DNA of 64,000 nt from NCBI RefSeq assembly GCF_010731795.1, contig NZ_AP022591.1, positions 620,001 to 684,000 on the forward strand. The letters run 5' to 3'. Below the pieces are notes generated by a model. That model saw nothing but the letters and a program-made list of their open reading frames with translations. It was not told the DNA's origin and did not search any database. Positions within the stretch are counted from its first letter, which is position 1. Each line of letters starts with the position of its first letter. The position numbers and the translations under genes are program-made. This DNA is from Mycolicibacterium celeriflavum (GTDB lineage: Bacteria; Actinomycetota; Actinomycetes; Mycobacteriales; Mycobacteriaceae). This document shows positions 51,188-60,162 of this stretch, piece by piece.

Positions 51188-51706
51188 TCAGGTGCCGGCT
51201 TTGACGAGCTTGAACGGCATGTTGATGAAGACGGCCTTGCTGACACCGCACGCGCCGCTGAGCCCGGTTGTCTGATCCTCACCCGCCAGCGTCGTCGACG
51301 CCGGATCGGTCATGCTGCCGTCCTCGACGACCGGCACGAACCGGAACACCTGCAAGCCGGGTGCCGCCGTGCCATCGGGGCAGGGCACCCAGTTCTCGAC
51401 GGTGTGTTTGACGTACCACACGCCGCCCGTCTTGTAGATCGGTGCGGTCCAACCGAAGTCACTGGCGACAGTGCCGGTGCACTCGGTCGGATAGCTGCAT
51501 TCCGTCGAGATGGTCCAGGTGCTGCGCAGGCTCGCCTGATCACGGAACACCTCGTTCGTCTTGGACCATTCGCCGTTCGACGTAGCGATGTAGGTGCCGT
51601 TGAGACCCCATTCGTCGTCGGAGGCATGCGCGCCCGGCGTAGCTACAACTGAGATGGCGCCCGTGACCAGTGCCGTCGCCAACCCCGCCGCTCGGAAGAA
51701 CCGCAT
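51188..51706 (-). CDS. secreted mycobacterial protein of unknown function
   Basis: 172 residues from ATG 51706. Sec signal peptide 'MRFFRAAGLATALVTGAISVVATPGAHA' with likely cleavage at AHA-SDD. The mature part starts 'DDEWGLNGTYIATSNGEWSKTNEVFRDQASLRSTWTISTECSYPTECTGTVASDFGWTAPIYKTGGVWYVKHTVENWVPCPDG', a mycobacterial secreted family with paired Cys (likely disulfides). Ends 3 nt after the convergent mceF stop. Function not recognised. Confidence 0.72.
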   Translation of the reverse strand: MRFFRAAGLATALVTGAISVVATPGAHASDDEWGLNGTYIATSNGEWSKTNEVFRDQASLRSTWTISTECSYPTECTGTVASDFGWTAPIYKTGGVWYVKHTVENWVPCPDGTAAPGLQVFRFVPVVEDGSMTDPASTTLAGEDQTTGLSGACGVSKAVFINMPFKLVKAGT

Positions 51707-52008
51707 GCCTGCTCCTCACCACTGGTCACCGCCGACACTACAAAGTAAGTGCGCCGTCGTGAGCGAATTGAATCACCGCCCGCTCAGCGGGAAACCGGTC
51801 GCCGACTCGAGAATCGCTGACAGAGTGGGGCGTCGATGTGAAGGGTGAAGGATGAGAACAGTTGTGCCACGGAGCCGAAAGCGGTGTGGCGCAGGTGACC
51901 GGTCTCGACAAGGAGTTGTTCCGTCCACCGGGACAGTCCTGCGGCACCGGCGCCGACGTCGCCGACGATGGTCATGACTATGACACCGCTTGACCACTCG
52001 GAGGCGCC
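51707..52008. other. 302-nt intergenic region between two secreted-protein genes
   Basis: Divergent promoters must lie here. A minus-strand reading frame of 63 codons (51784-51975) has no ribosome site, no recognisable domain and average composition, so I do not call it. A palindromic 'agcggg/cccgct' type pairing is weak. Nothing else stands out. Confidence 0.4.
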
Positions 52009-52443
52009 GTGAGAGCCGCACTGTTGGGTGCCGCCCTGACAGTCGCCGCCCTGATCACTCCCGGCGCTGCCCACGCCGACACTCCCTACGGCAACTTCCA
52101 CCTGGTGATCGAGGGTCGTTACGACTTCCACACATGGCTGTGGGCGATTTCCCGGTGCCCGGGCAAATGCCTGCGCATTCAGGCGATACCGCAGCCCAAC
52201 GCAAGAGCGTTTCCCTACCGCGGGGATGCCCGGCTCGCCGGCGGACGTTACACCTTGACCGTCGATGTCCCGGACGGGTTGAGGTGCGGGAACGTGTATT
52301 ACGGGCCGGTCATTCCTACGCGTGATGTCTACTCCTGGAATGCGGCGACGCGCGCCGGCACGCTCGAATCGTCCTTCGCCAGAGGTTGCGACGGCGCGCC
52401 GGGCGGCACCTTCAGCTACCCGTTCGCCCTGGCGCGGCTCTGA
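52009..52443 (+). CDS. small secreted protein of unknown function
   Basis: 144 residues from ATG 52009. Sec signal 'MRAALLGAALTVAALITPGAAHA' with cleavage near AHA-DT. The mature domain has four Cys ('ISRCPGKCLRIQ', 'DGLRCGNVYYG', 'ARGCDGAPGGT') and a 'YGNFHLVIEGRYDFHTWLWAI' start seen in many short mycobacterial exported proteins. Probably two disulfides. Function unknown. Ends 92 nt before the convergent end of the transporter operon. Confidence 0.68.
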   Translation: MRAALLGAALTVAALITPGAAHADTPYGNFHLVIEGRYDFHTWLWAISRCPGKCLRIQAIPQPNARAFPYRGDARLAGGRYTLTVDVPDGLRCGNVYYGPVIPTRDVYSWNAATRAGTLESSFARGCDGAPGGTFSYPFALARL

Positions 52444-52535
52444 CCAAGCGGGTTGGCGGCCGACGAGCGTGCACAAACCGCCGAAAAAACGCGGCGTGTC
52501 GTGTGCTGACACGCACGCTCGCGCAAAGTAAGGGG

Positions 52536-53381
52536 TTACGCGGCGATCCGCTTGCGGCGGTAGAGGGTTCCGCCCGCCAGCAGGACGAGGCTGATCACCA
52601 GGATCGCCGTCGCGAGCACATTGATCTGCGGCGGTACCGCAGCCTTGACGGCCGCATTCACATACAGCGGATAAGTCACCGTCGAACCGCTGACGAAGTA
52701 GGTGATGATGAAGTCGTCGAGCGACAACGCGAACGACAGCATGCCCGCCGCGACGACGCCCGGGACGATCAGCGGCAGCGTCACCCGGAAAAAGGTGCGT
52801 GCAGGGCCGGCGCCCAGATCCATGGATGCATCTTCGAGTGTCCAGTCGAAGCCCCGCACCCGGGCGCGCACGGTCATCGCGATGAAGCTGACCTCGAACG
52901 CGATGTGCGCCAACACGATCGTCAGGTAGCCGGTGGCCCAACCCAGGTCGAGGAACAGCACCAGCAGCGCCGCACCCATCACGACTTCGGGGGCGGTCAG
53001 CGGGAGCACCAGAAAGGTGTCCACCGCGCGTCGTCCCCACCACCGTTGGCGCACAAGCGCTATCGCCACCAGCGAGCCCAACACCAGCGCGACTGCTGTC
53101 GAGACCGCCGCCACGTTGATGCTCAACCGCAGCGCCTCGGTCAGCGCCGGGTACTTGAACGGATCGGCCCAGTTGTCGAGCGTGAATCCCTGCCAGCTGT
53201 AGTTGAACTTGCCCTTGGGGTCGTTGAAGGAGAACAGCACGATCACGAAGATCGGCAGGAACAGATACAGCAGGACCAGGCCCGCGACGATCCGCAGCAG
53301 CATGTCGCCCCATCGCGCAGATCCCTTGACCCGCTTGGCCGGCGCCGGACTCGTCGCGGCGTTCATCGCCTGCAGCGTCAT
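52536..53381 (-). CDS. potC: polyamine-type ABC transporter permease (PotC-like)
   Basis: 281 residues from ATG 53381. Six membrane segments with the binding-protein-dependent permease (EAA) loop 'LEDASMDLGAGPARTFFRVTLPLIVPGVVAAGMLSF', and the PotC-like 'PIFVIVLFSFNDPKGKFNYSWQGFTLDNW'. Forms the membrane channel with PotB. Start overlaps the potB stop by 4 nt. Family transports spermidine/putrescine, though other small organic ligands are possible. Confidence 0.86.
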   Translation of the reverse strand: MTLQAMNAATSPAPAKRVKGSARWGDMLLRIVAGLVLLYLFLPIFVIVLFSFNDPKGKFNYSWQGFTLDNWADPFKYPALTEALRLSINVAAVSTAVALVLGSLVAIALVRQRWWGRRAVDTFLVLPLTAPEVVMGAALLVLFLDLGWATGYLTIVLAHIAFEVSFIAMTVRARVRGFDWTLEDASMDLGAGPARTFFRVTLPLIVPGVVAAGMLSFALSLDDFIITYFVSGSTVTYPLYVNAAVKAAVPPQINVLATAILVISLVLLAGGTLYRRKRIAA

Positions 53382-54253
53382 ACGAGTTCCTCCGTGCCCA
53401 GCGTCGTCGTGTACAGCAGGACGCCCGCCAAGATGATGCCCATCAGCACCATGCTCAGCGCCGCCGCGGCCGGATAATCCTTGACCACCAGGAACTGCTG
53501 CTGGATCACGTTGCCGATCATCGTCGTCTGCGTGCTGCCCAGATACTCGGCGTTGATGAAGTCGCCCGCGGCGGGGATGAAGACCAGCAGGCTGCCGGCC
53601 AGCAGGCCCGGCATCGACAGCGGCAGGATCACTTTCGTGAAGCTACGGGCGTTCGATGAGTACAGGTCCCTGGCGGCTTCGATCAACCGCGGTTCGATCT
53701 TCTCCAGGCTGACGTACAACGGCAGGATCATGAAGATGATCCAGTTGTAGGTGAGTCCACCGATGACGGCCCAACTGGTCGACAACAGCCGCCCCTCGGC
53801 GGGCAGCAGCCCGATCGCGTCCAGCGCGTCGACCAACCAACCGTCGTCGGCCAGGATGGTTTTCCACGCGATGGTGCGGATCAGGAACGTCACGAAGAAC
53901 GGCAGGATCACCAGGCCGAGGATGAGGTTCTTGAACCTGCCGGCCTTGAATGCGATCACGTAGGCAAGCGGGAAAGACAGCAGCATGCACAGCACCGTCG
54001 CCGTGGCGGCGTAGCCGAATGACCGTAGAATCTGGTCCTGATACTTGCCGAACACCTCGGAGTAGTTCGCGAAGTCCCACGAAAATGTCAGCGTCGGAAG
54101 GAAGATCGAGCCGCTCGTCGTCGACAGCGATGTCCGGGCCAAGGAGACGAACGGCACGACGAAGAACACCGCAAGGTAGACCATCGCGGGCAGGATCATC
54201 AGATACGGTGCGATCCTGCTGCGCTGTCGACCGCTGTCGGCGACGTCTGCCAT
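53378..54253 (-). CDS. potB: polyamine-type ABC transporter permease (PotB-like)
   Basis: 291 residues from ATG 54253. Six membrane helices, EAA motif 'LIEAARDLYSSNARSFTKVILPLSMPGLLAGSLLVFIPAAGDFINAEYLG' and N-terminal 'YLMILPAMVYLAVFFVVPFVSLARTSL', typical of PotB/PotH. Starts 3 nt after the potD stop and overlaps potC by 4 nt. Works with the substrate-binding lipoprotein and the PotA-like ATPase of the same operon. Confidence 0.86.
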   Translation of the reverse strand: MADVADSGRQRSRIAPYLMILPAMVYLAVFFVVPFVSLARTSLSTTSGSIFLPTLTFSWDFANYSEVFGKYQDQILRSFGYAATATVLCMLLSFPLAYVIAFKAGRFKNLILGLVILPFFVTFLIRTIAWKTILADDGWLVDALDAIGLLPAEGRLLSTSWAVIGGLTYNWIIFMILPLYVSLEKIEPRLIEAARDLYSSNARSFTKVILPLSMPGLLAGSLLVFIPAAGDFINAEYLGSTQTTMIGNVIQQQFLVVKDYPAAAALSMVLMGIILAGVLLYTTTLGTEELV

Positions 54254-54256
54254 GCC

Positions 54257-55423
54257 TCAACCGCCGGTGACGGCTGCATACATCGTGGCGTACTGCTGCT
54301 TCTGCTCGTCCTCGAGCGGCGCCCAGGCCTTGATCCGGTCGAGCGTGGCCTGCGGCGGGTTGATCAGTTCATTCCTGGCCAGGTTCGGGTCGATCTTGTC
54401 GAGCTCGGCCGTCATGTCCGAGAGCACCGGCACGAACTGCGTGAAGGCGATCAGCTTGGCGTAGTTGGCCCGGTCGTAGACGAAGTCGATCCACGCCTCG
54501 GCGGCCTTCTGGTTCTGCGTCGTGTACGGGATCACCATGGTGTCGACGAAGTCGGTGCCGCCGGAATCGGGGACCACGAATTGCAGGTCGGGGTTGTCGG
54601 CCTGCAGCTGCACTACGTCGCCCGAATAGGCCTGTGCTATCACGACATTGCCTGCGGCCAGGTCGGGGGCGTAGTCGTTTCCGGTGAACCGCCGGATCTG
54701 CCCCTTGTCCTTCTGCTCACGGACGAGGTCGACCGCCTTCTGCACCGACTCGGTGTTCGGCGACGCCGGGTCGGCGCCCTGCGACTGCATGATCATGCCC
54801 AGGCCGTCCTGGAAATCCGAGAGCAGGCTGACGCGCCCCTTGAATGCCGGATCCCACAGGTCGTCGATCCTGGTGATCTCGCGCCCGGTGGCGGCGCGGT
54901 TGTAGGCGAGGCCGACCATGCCCGTCACGTACGGAGCGCTGAATTTGCGACCGGGGTCCATCTGCGCGTCGAGCATGTCGCGACGCAGGTTCTTCTTGTT
55001 CGGTATACCGCCTTCACTGAAATCGTTGAGCCAGTTCAGGTTGCGGACCTGGGTTGCCATGAACGCCGTCGGCACCACGAGGTCGGCGCCGATGTCCTGC
55101 TTGCGTGACAGCGGTTCCTTGACCTTGGCGAACCATTCCTCGTTGTCGTTGAAGTCCTCCTTGTAGTCGACGGTGATGCCCGAGGCCTGCTGGAAGGCCG
55201 CGATGAATCCGTCGGCCATGTACAGCGGCCAGTTCGAGATCCGCAGCGTGCCGTTCGCCGGTCCGCCGTCCTCGGTGGTGGTGCCTGAGGGGCTGGTGTC
55301 GGAACCGCACGCCGCCAGGAAGGACGGACCGAGCGCGAGTGCGGCCGCCGCCGCGGTGCCCCCGCCGATGAAGCGTCGACGTGACACGCGGTGAGACTCT
55401 GCTGCTTCCATGCGAGCGGACAT
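54257..55423 (-). CDS. potD: polyamine-type ABC transporter substrate-binding lipoprotein (PotD-like), Tat signal
   Basis: 388 residues from ATG 55423, preferred over ATG 55441 because GAAAGGC lies 10 nt before it, while the earlier ATG lacks a ribosome site. The N-terminus has a twin-arginine motif 'SRRRFIGGG', a hydrophobic stretch and a lipobox 'LAAC'. Mature part is a type II periplasmic binding protein: 'LRISNWPLYMADGFIAAFQQASGITVDYKEDFNDNEEWFAKVKEPL' and 'YAPDLAAGNVVIAQAYSGDVVQLQADNPDLQFVVPDSGGTDFVDTMVIPYTTQNQKAAEAWIDF'. Tat-exported lipoprotein that delivers the ligand to PotB/PotC. Confidence 0.86.
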   Translation of the reverse strand: MSARMEAAESHRVSRRRFIGGGTAAAAALALGPSFLAACGSDTSPSGTTTEDGGPANGTLRISNWPLYMADGFIAAFQQASGITVDYKEDFNDNEEWFAKVKEPLSRKQDIGADLVVPTAFMATQVRNLNWLNDFSEGGIPNKKNLRRDMLDAQMDPGRKFSAPYVTGMVGLAYNRAATGREITRIDDLWDPAFKGRVSLLSDFQDGLGMIMQSQGADPASPNTESVQKAVDLVREQKDKGQIRRFTGNDYAPDLAAGNVVIAQAYSGDVVQLQADNPDLQFVVPDSGGTDFVDTMVIPYTTQNQKAAEAWIDFVYDRANYAKLIAFTQFVPVLSDMTAELDKIDPNLARNELINPPQATLDRIKAWAPLEDEQKQQYATMYAAVTGG

Positions 55424-55474
55424 GACGGCTGTGCCTTTCATCGGAGGGAGGGGAGGAGGTCGACAGCCTTCGAC

Positions 55475-56683
55475 TCAGGAGTCGTCGAGCATCTCCTCGA
55501 GGTCCTCGGCGGTGGGGATGTCGGCCGCGGGAAGGACCAGCGAGGCATCGGGCGCCCAGCAGACGTGGACCTCGTCGCCCGGCCGCAGCAGCGGCAGATC
55601 CTGTTCGGGGCCGACATGGGCGACGATCGTCGAATCGTCGGGTGCGGCCAGCGTCAGCCGCACCACAGGTCCCTGGAAGGTGAGGCCGGTGACGGTCGCG
55701 CGCACAGCCGCGACGTCGCCCGTCGGCGCATCGATCGAGACGCGGACGCGCTCCGGGCGCACCATCAGCGTCGCCTGCCCGCCGGGTTCGATCGCGGTCT
55801 CGCCGGCCCGGGCCGTCAACCGGGCCCCGAGCGCCTCGATGTCGACGAAGTCGCTGTGGACGGGGCCGGTCTGCGTCCCCGCCCACAGGTTCGCCTGCCC
55901 GATGAAACTCGCGACGAAAACAGTTGCGGGTCGGTCGTAGATCTCGGTGGGGGTGCCGATCTGGTCGACGTTGCCGGCATTCATGACCGCGATGCGGTCA
56001 CTCATGGTCAGCGCTTCCTCCTGGTCGTGGGTGACATAGACGAACGTGATGCCGACTTCGCGCTGGAGGCGCTTGAGCTCGTGCTGCATCGCGTGACGGA
56101 GTTTGAGGTCCAGCGCGCCGAGTGGTTCGTCGAGCAGCAGTGCGCTCGGATAGTTCACCAACGCCCGGGCCAGCGCGACGCGTTGCTGTTGGCCGCCGGA
56201 GAGTTGTGCGGGTCTGCGGTCGGCGAAATCGGTCAGCCGCACGATCTCCAAGAGTTCGCCGACCCGTTTACGGATGGTGCCTTTCCCGTGCGCCTTGTCC
56301 AGCTTCCTGCTGCGCGGGCCATAAGCGACGTTGTCCCACACCGACATGTGCGGAAACAGCGCATAGTGCTGAAACACCGTGTTGACATTGCGTTTGTGCG
56401 GCGGCACCCGGGACACGTCGGCGCCCTCGAGGCGGATCGCGCCGGCGCTGAGGCTTTCGAACCCGGCGATCATCCGCAGCGTGGTGGTCTTGCCGCAGCC
56501 AGACGGACCGAGGATCGAAAAGAACTCGCCCGATGCGATGGAGAAGTCCGCGTCGGCCACAGCGACATCGGCGCCGAACTGTTTCGTCACGTGGTCGAGT
56601 TCGATGACCGGGGCGCCTGTGGGACGGGTCGCCTCGCCATGGCCCGATGATCGGTCAACCGCTGTGGTGTGTGAGCCGGTCAG
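55475..56683 (-). CDS. potA: polyamine-type ABC transporter ATPase (PotA-like), probable CTG start
   Basis: 402 residues if begun at CTG 56683. Walker A '[18 protein letters not shown]', Q-loop '[12 protein letters not shown]', signature '[16 protein letters not shown]', Walker B '[12 protein letters not shown]' and His in 'VTHDQEEAL'; the C-terminal TOBE domain follows ('[13 protein letters not shown]'). The first conventional in-frame start, GTG 56590, would delete the first ABC strand 'VIELDH'. An open, stop-free 31-codon stretch upstream ends at CTG 56683, with GGAGGAGG placed 7 nt before it. ATP hydrolysis powers the transporter. Annotators would probably take the GTG. Confidence 0.8.
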   Translation of the reverse strand: MTGSHTTAVDRSSGHGEATRPTGAPVIELDHVTKQFGADVAVADADFSIASGEFFSILGPSGCGKTTTLRMIAGFESLSAGAIRLEGADVSRVPPHKRNVNTVFQHYALFPHMSVWDNVAYGPRSRKLDKAHGKGTIRKRVGELLEIVRLTDFADRRPAQLSGGQQQRVALARALVNYPSALLLDEPLGALDLKLRHAMQHELKRLQREVGITFVYVTHDQEEALTMSDRIAVMNAGNVDQIGTPTEIYDRPATVFVASFIGQANLWAGTQTGPVHSDFVDIEALGARLTARAGETAIEPGGQATLMVRPERVRVSIDAPTGDVAAVRATVTGLTFQGPVVRLTLAAPDDSTIVAHVGPEQDLPLLRPGDEVHVCWAPDASLVLPAADIPTAEDLEEMLDDS

Positions 56684-56784
56684 TGCGGATCCTCCTCCGG
56701 TGTCTCGGTCAGTTTTCCAGTCGAAGGCGCTGGTCGGGGGAAATACCGTTTACCCGTCCCGCTTCGCCGGGTACCGCATTGGGC

Positions 56785-57213
56785 ATGGCAGCAGTGGATG
56801 TTTCGGTGTCATCGGATCTGGAGCCGCACAAGGCGTGGGAATTGGCCTCGGATCTGAGCCGGTTCGACGAATGGCTGACGATCTTCGGTGGTTGGCGCGG
56901 CGACGTGCCGTCGGAGATCGAGGTCGGTACCTGTGTGTCCTCGTTGATCAAGGTCAAAGGGTTCCGCAATACGATTCACTGGCGCGTCACCCGCTATGAC
57001 GAGCCGAAGGTCATCGAGATGGTCGGCCGTGGCAGGCCGGGTATCCGCATCTGCATGACTCTCTGCGTCCGCGACGAGAAACCGGGTTCGACGTTCCAGG
57101 TGGTCGCCGACCTGTCCGGCGGACTGTTGAACACCCGCATCGGCAAGCTGGTCGCCAAGGTGATCGAGTCCGACGTGCGTAAGTCGGTCACCAACCTCGC
57201 CGCGCTGCGCTGA
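56785..57213 (+). CDS. SRPBCC (polyketide-cyclase-like) protein
   Basis: 142 residues from ATG 56785. START/Bet v1-type small domain: 'AAVDVSVSSDLEPHKAWELASDLSRFDEWLTIFGGWRG', 'GTCVSSLIKVKGFRNTIHWRVTRYDEPKVIEMVGRGRPGIRICMTLCVRDEKPGSTFQVVADLSGGLLNTRIGKLVAKVIESDVRKSVTNLAAL'. Such mycobacterial proteins bind hydrophobic ligands in an internal cavity; no catalytic residue is assigned. Single gene, divergent from the PotA gene and convergent to the MFS gene. Confidence 0.8.
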   Translation: MAAVDVSVSSDLEPHKAWELASDLSRFDEWLTIFGGWRGDVPSEIEVGTCVSSLIKVKGFRNTIHWRVTRYDEPKVIEMVGRGRPGIRICMTLCVRDEKPGSTFQVVADLSGGLLNTRIGKLVAKVIESDVRKSVTNLAALR

Positions 57214-57228
57214 ATCACAGCCGGGTCA

Positions 57229-58701
57229 TCAGCCCCATTCGTGGTTCATGGCGCGCGACTCGTAGCGCGCCTCGACGGAATCGATGCGCCGTGGCGTCGG
57301 TCGTGACACCGCGATCAACACCAACGCCAACATGGCCGTCACCGCGCCCGAAAGGAAGATCGCGAAGAAGCTGCTCTCCATCGGTACACCGGTGCCGGGC
57401 ACCGACCGGCTGAGCAGCATGGCGACGAGCGCCGCGGCCATCGAACTGCCGATCGTGCGTGCGATCGCGTTCATACTGGTCGCCACACCGGTTTCGCCGG
57501 CGCCGACCTCGCTGACGACCAGCGCCGGCAGCGCGCCGTAGCCGAGGCTGATGTAGGCGTTGGCGAGGATGCCGGCGACGATGACCTGCCAGGTGTGGGA
57601 GTGGGCGAACGTGATGAACAGGAACCCGGCGAGGCCCGCCACAGCCGCCACCATGAGCACCGGCCGGGCACCGAAGCGGTCGATGTAGCGCCCGCTGACC
57701 AACGCGACGACAAATCCGGTGAACGCGCCGGGCAACAGATAGACGACGCTGGCTTCCAACACCGTCGCACCGAAGCCGTAACCCGCACCGTCACGAGGTA
57801 TTTGGACGAACAGGGTCAACCCGAGGAATGCGAAGTACAGCCCCATCCCGACGAAGATCGTGGCGAGGTTGGTGAGCATGATCGGCCGCCGGGTGAGCAT
57901 CGTCGTCGACACCAGCGGTTGTCTCGCCCGCCGCTCCCAGCGCCACCAGCCGGTGAGCACGGCCAAACCGCCCAATGTGCAGCCGAGCGCGGCAGGTGAC
58001 GTCCACCCCCACGTCTGGCCCTGCGTGATCGCCAGCAGCAGTGCCGACAGGCCCACCGCCAACCCGGTGGCGCCAAGCCAGTCGATGGATCCGGCGACAC
58101 TGCGCGGGCGCCGCGGCACCACCAGAAGCACGATGGCGATCACCATCACGGTGAACGCAGTCGTCAACCAGAACACCCGGTGATAGCCGGCGTCACCGCT
58201 CATCAGCAACCCGACCACGACAAGGCCCGTCCCGCCGCCGAACCCCAACGTGCCGGACAGCACCGCCATTGCCGACATCAGCCGCTCGGAGGACAGTTCC
58301 TCGCGCAGGATGGCGATGCTGATCGGATACAGGGCGTAGGACGCCGCCTGCAGCACACGGGCGATGATGAGCAGTTCGAGCGACGACGTGGTGGCCGCGA
58401 GCAGCGATCCGGCCAGCACGACGACGAGCACGCCGAGCAGCACCCGGTGCTTACTGTGCAGGTCGGCGAGCCGGCCGAGCAGCGGGGTGGTGGCGACGGC
58501 GGCGAGCAGGTTCGCGGTGACCGCCCAGCTCACCCCGACGATGGACGCGTCCAGCTGGTCGGCGATGATGCCGAGCACGGGAACGACGGCGGTCTGCAGG
58601 ACCGCGACGGTGAGCACGACGATGGACAGCCCGGCGACCAGCAGGCGCGGCGATTGCAGCGGCGGGCGACCGGTCGAGCGCGTCGCGTCGGTGTCGACCA
58701 C
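57229..58701 (-). CDS. 14-helix MFS transporter (DHA2-type)
   Basis: 490 residues from GTG 58701. Many membrane helices, with the MFS loop 'PLLGRLADLHSKHRVLLG' between helices 2 and 3 and a second 'VSGRYIDRFGARPVLM' motif. The central pattern fits the 14-TM drug/proton antiporter group. It probably exports small hydrophobic compounds; substrate is unknown. A weak match to the regulon element (TGTTCCGCTGAT at 58730-58741) lies 28 nt upstream, possibly coincidental. Confidence 0.83.
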   Translation of the reverse strand: MVDTDATRSTGRPPLQSPRLLVAGLSIVVLTVAVLQTAVVPVLGIIADQLDASIVGVSWAVTANLLAAVATTPLLGRLADLHSKHRVLLGVLVVVLAGSLLAATTSSLELLIIARVLQAASYALYPISIAILREELSSERLMSAMAVLSGTLGFGGGTGLVVVGLLMSGDAGYHRVFWLTTAFTVMVIAIVLLVVPRRPRSVAGSIDWLGATGLAVGLSALLLAITQGQTWGWTSPAALGCTLGGLAVLTGWWRWERRARQPLVSTTMLTRRPIMLTNLATIFVGMGLYFAFLGLTLFVQIPRDGAGYGFGATVLEASVVYLLPGAFTGFVVALVSGRYIDRFGARPVLMVAAVAGLAGFLFITFAHSHTWQVIVAGILANAYISLGYGALPALVVSEVGAGETGVATSMNAIARTIGSSMAAALVAMLLSRSVPGTGVPMESSFFAIFLSGAVTAMLALVLIAVSRPTPRRIDSVEARYESRAMNHEWG

Positions 58702-58740
58702 GCCCGCTCCGATCGTTAGCCCATCTTGGTGTTCCGCTGA

Positions 58741-59625
58741 TTATGTCGGGTGGTCCGCGGGCGCCGGTGCCGGGTGTGCACCGTCGCGCGTCGTGGTGAT
58801 GAAGTCGTCGAGCAGATCCGCCACCTCACTGGGGCGTTCCACGTGCGGGAAGTGGCCGACGCCTTCGAGCACTTCGAGCCGGCATTCGGGTCGCGCCTCC
58901 TGCGCCACGTACGCGTGGTCGACCGGGATGATGCGGTCCTGATCACCCCAGATGGCCATGATGGGCATCTCCGATGCGACGTGCAGCCTGTTCAGGGCGC
59001 TGACCGCCTGCCCGCGATAGTCGACGACGGAGCGCAGCGTGCGAAGGAAGGCGTGGCGGGTCTGGGCGTCCGCCAATGACGAGTAGGCGCTCCACATCTC
59101 CGCGCCTCGGGGCGATTGGATGCCGGCGGTGGAGAACCAGTTGCGCAACCTGTTGCCCGCGGCCAGCACCGCCCGCGGAGCGATGAGCGGGAGAAGGAAC
59201 TCCGAACCCGGTGCCGACAGCAGCCGCAGCGTCCAACCCACATCGGGGCCCAGACCGCCGCTGCTGATGAGCACCAGCCGTTGACAACGGTCCGGGTGTT
59301 GATAGACGAACTGCATGGCCACGCCGCCGCCGAGCGATTGCCCGACCACCGTGACACGGGAGATTTTCAGCTCGTCGAGTAGATCGCGCAACCACACCGC
59401 AAAGGCGCCCAGGGAGTAGTCGCCGCGCGGCTTGTCGGATTGACCGTGTCCCAACAGGTCGGGCGCGATCACACGGTATTTCCGCGACAACTGGGGAATG
59501 ACGCCCCGCCACGTCTCGGAACTGCCGGCCATCCCGTGGATCAGCAACAACGCCTCTTCGCCGTCGCCGACGTCTCGATAGGCGACGCGGTCACCGTGCA
59601 GCTCGAGAAAGTTGATGTTGCTCAT
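58741..59625 (-). CDS. alpha/beta-hydrolase
   Basis: 294 residues from ATG 59625, overlapping the MerR gene stop by 4 nt. Catalytic set: 'LLLIHGMAGSSETW' oxyanion region, nucleophile 'VVGQSLGGGVAMQF', acid 'IWGDQDRIIPVDH' and His 'GVGHFPHVERP'. Lipase/epoxide-hydrolase-like architecture; substrate unknown. Transcribed with the MerR regulator, so its expression probably responds to the same inducer. Confidence 0.8.
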   Translation of the reverse strand: MSNINFLELHGDRVAYRDVGDGEEALLLIHGMAGSSETWRGVIPQLSRKYRVIAPDLLGHGQSDKPRGDYSLGAFAVWLRDLLDELKISRVTVVGQSLGGGVAMQFVYQHPDRCQRLVLISSGGLGPDVGWTLRLLSAPGSEFLLPLIAPRAVLAAGNRLRNWFSTAGIQSPRGAEMWSAYSSLADAQTRHAFLRTLRSVVDYRGQAVSALNRLHVASEMPIMAIWGDQDRIIPVDHAYVAQEARPECRLEVLEGVGHFPHVERPSEVADLLDDFITTTRDGAHPAPAPADHPT

Positions 59626-60116
59626 GCGTGACTGGCCCCTTCACGGTCGTCCACAGTGCCTACCCCGAAACCGCGGCGGGTATAGCCTGCGTCACCGCCG
59701 CGCTCGGACGCTAGTTCCTCGACCGACATGCCGTCGACCAGCCGGTCCAGTGCGCCGGTCATCGTCGGGCACTCGCGCACGGGGTGATCCGTCGGACAAT
59801 GCAGTGCGTGGGTGAGGAAGTCCTGCGCGCCGCGGGCTTGGGCGATGACGCCGTCCAGGTGGGCGATCTGCTCGCGCACGAGGTCGCGCCACTGTGGGCT
59901 GGGCGCGTCGAGGACCGCGGCGGCGGTATCGAGCGGCAGCCCCAGTCGGTGAAAGATTTTGAGGAACGCCAACCGGCGAAGCTCCTCTGGCCCGTACATG
60001 CGCCTGCCGGCCCGGCGCGCCCGCGGGCACACCAGGCCGCGCTCGTCGTAGTAGCGCAGCGCGGACGACGTCATCTGCAGCCGGGCCGCAGCCTCGCCGA
60101 TCGGGATCGATTCCAT
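59622..60116 (-). CDS. MerR-family transcriptional regulator
   Basis: 164 residues from ATG 60116. N-terminal MerR HTH: 'SIPIGEAAARLQMTSSALRYYDERGLVCPRARRAGRRMYGPEELRRLAFLKIFHRLGLPLDTAAAVLD', then a dimer helix and a C-terminal segment with Cys ('LHCPTDHPVRECPTM') that might bind metal or a thiol. It is divergent from the methyltransferase gene with a TTCAAG-ccga-CTTGAA operator between. SoxR/CueR-type effectors cannot be assigned from the sequence. Confidence 0.84.
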   Translation of the reverse strand: MESIPIGEAAARLQMTSSALRYYDERGLVCPRARRAGRRMYGPEELRRLAFLKIFHRLGLPLDTAAAVLDAPSPQWRDLVREQIAHLDGVIAQARGAQDFLTHALHCPTDHPVRECPTMTGALDRLVDGMSVEELASERGGDAGYTRRGFGVGTVDDREGASHA

Positions 60117-60129
60117 AACGCCATTTGAC

Positions 60130-60145
60130 TTCAAGCCGACTTGAA
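60130..60145. promoter_or_regulatory. MerR-type operator between MerR gene and methyltransferase
   Basis: A perfect TTCAAG-CCGA-CTTGAA inverted repeat, 13 nt upstream of MerR ATG 60116 and 17 nt upstream of methyltransferase ATG 60163. MerR proteins bind such dyads in over-long promoter spacers; it likely controls both divergent genes. Confidence 0.6.
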
Positions 60146-60162
60146 CCGGCAAGCTCGGGTTC

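Noticed and set aside
51784..51975. 63-codon minus-strand reading frame between the two secreted-protein genes
   Set aside because: No ribosome site, domain or codon bias supports it; composition is average.
58730..58747. TGTTCCGCTGATTATGTC, resembling one arm of the 18-bp element upstream of the MFS gene
   Set aside because: Only the first 12 nt match site 9, the second arm is lost, and the distance to the start is 28 nt instead of ~40; probably chance.
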